From JADJPO01 sp963724535 (GTDB lineage Bacteria; Actinomycetota; Actinomycetes; Actinomycetales; Kineosporiaceae), in the NCBI GenBank assembly GCA_963724535.1, contig CAVRVD010000013.1, positions 434,001 to 498,000 of the forward strand: a stretch of 64,000 bases of DNA, in the 5' to 3' direction. The notes beneath the pieces are model-generated. The model saw only the letters and a program-made list of their open reading frames with translations. It ran no database searches and was not told the origin of the DNA. Positions 63,403 through 64,000 of this stretch are shown here, piece after piece. The position numbers and the translations under genes are program-made. Within the stretch, counting starts at the first letter, position 1, and each line of letters begins with the position of its first letter.

Positions 63403-64000
63403 TCAGCCGGTCGGCAGACCCGCCAGGGACATCTCGATCCGGGCCACGTCCGCCACGCCGCGATCGGCCCGGTCCCGGATCGCGGCCACCACGTGCTCGG
63501 GCGCCTTGGCCAGGAACTGCTCGTTGGCCAGCTTGGCGCGAGATGCCTCCAGGTCCCTGCGGGCGGCGGTCAGGTCCCGCTCCAACCGGCGCCGCTCCGC
63601 GGCGACGTCGATCGCGCCACGCAGGTCGAGCGCCACCTGCACCGAGCCCGCGGTCAGCGTCGAGGACGCGGTGAAGTCCTCGCCCGGCTGATCCAGCCCG
63701 GCCAGGGCCCTGACCTCCGCCTCGTGCGTGGCCAGGGACGCCCGCAGGCCGGTGAGCCGCGCCGGCACCCGTCTTCCGGGCGCCAGGCCCTGGTCGGCGC
63801 GGAATCGGCGGACCTCGGTGACCAGCGCCTGCAGGGCGGCGACCTCGGTCTCCGCGGCGGGGTCGAGCCGCTCGGTCGCCGGTTCCGGCCAGGCGGCGAC
63901 CATGAGCGAGTCGGTCGTGTCCGGTCGGTCACTGCCGCGGGTGAGCTCGGTCCACAGCGCCTCGGTGACGAACGGGGTGACCGGGTGAAGCAGCCGCAGG
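63403..64000 (-). CDS. valS: Valyl-tRNA synthetase, C-terminal part (cut by right edge)
   Basis: About 198 codons visible to the window end. The anticodon-binding domain end (LRLLHPVTPFVTEALWTEL near 63945-64000) is followed by MVAAWPEP, the C-terminal connector VTEVRRFRADQGLAPGRRV, and the coiled-coil arm ERRRLERDLTAARRDLEAS with AKLANEQFLAKAPEHVVAAI, the standard ValS end. Converges on the surface protein gene at 63396. In many actinobacteria valS is directly linked to folC; here ileS and a surface-protein gene lie between. Confidence 0.96.
   Translation of the reverse strand, partial: LRLLHPVTPFVTEALWTELTRGSDRPDTTDSLMVAAWPEPATERLDPAAETEVAALQALVTEVRRFRADQGLAPGRRVPARLTGLRASLATHEAEVRALAGLDQPGEDFTASSTLTAGSVQVALDLRGAIDVAAERRRLERDLTAARRDLEASRAKLANEQFLAKAPEHVVAAIRDRADRGVADVARIEMSLAGLPTG

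Overview
The window is 64 kb of uniformly G+C-rich DNA (roughly 70% or more) with GTG starts, ATGA/GTGA stop-start overlaps and several probably leaderless genes. Together with the order valS-ileS-folC-DUF4233-ndk ... rne-rplU-rpmA-obgE-proB-proA-nadD-rsfS-leuS and an actinobacterial-type T-box before ileS, this points to a chromosome segment of a high-G+C Actinomycetota (Actinomycetes). I cannot name the genus from sequence alone. No rRNA, CRISPR array, prophage or intact insertion sequence was seen.

Layout. 1-3.5 kb: leuS (cut by the left edge) and a UbiA-type prenyltransferase. 3.5-11.5 kb: a diguanylate cyclase, ornithine aminotransferase, a polypeptide with two complete membrane-plus-GGDEF modules, a SulP anion transporter and pyridoxal kinase. 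11.5-19.1 kb: cation exchanger, membrane protein, DUF2786 protein, lipid kinase, phospholipase D-type protein, a 38-residue cysteine-rich protein behind a CsoR-like palindrome, a cupin and an acyltransferase. 19.2-29.1 kb is the most accessory part: DUF418 protein, a LuxR regulator with an alpha/beta hydrolase and a methyltransferase, an ABC exporter, decayed genes (DUF4389, IS256-type transposase), DUF3024, and a GntR regulator coupled to a HAD hydrolase.

29.2-38.7 kb is core: tRNA-Ala, a histidine phosphatase, rsfS, nadD, proA, proB, obgE, rpmA, rplU, read leftward. A glycosyltransferase and a methyltransferase sit within it. 38.9-45.8 kb is a complete C4-dicarboxylate-type TRAP locus: two tandem binding proteins, small and large membrane subunits, and a divergent DcuS/DcuR-like two-component system. 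45.8-55 kb: RNase E/G, a DUF2344 protein and its usual radical-SAM partner, separated by a class F sortase/DUF4397 cassette and a repeat-rich membrane protein. 55-64 kb: an unusual double nucleoside diphosphate kinase, a degenerate GGDEF protein, DUF4233, folC, ileS with its T-box, a sortase-type surface protein, and the 3' end of valS.

Themes. (1) Cyclic-di-GMP: four GGDEF domains in three genes. One has an intact I-site, two are tandem without I-sites, and one is degenerate but keeps the I-site, so it may be a receptor. (2) Cell surface: sortase, DUF4397 protein and a TPRTG-tailed protein. (3) Dicarboxylate uptake with its own sensor. (4) The oddest gene architectures are the Ndk-Ndk fusion and the tandem GGDEF protein. 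The best candidate for an undescribed small regulon is the CsoR-type palindrome in front of the 38-residue Cys-rich protein.
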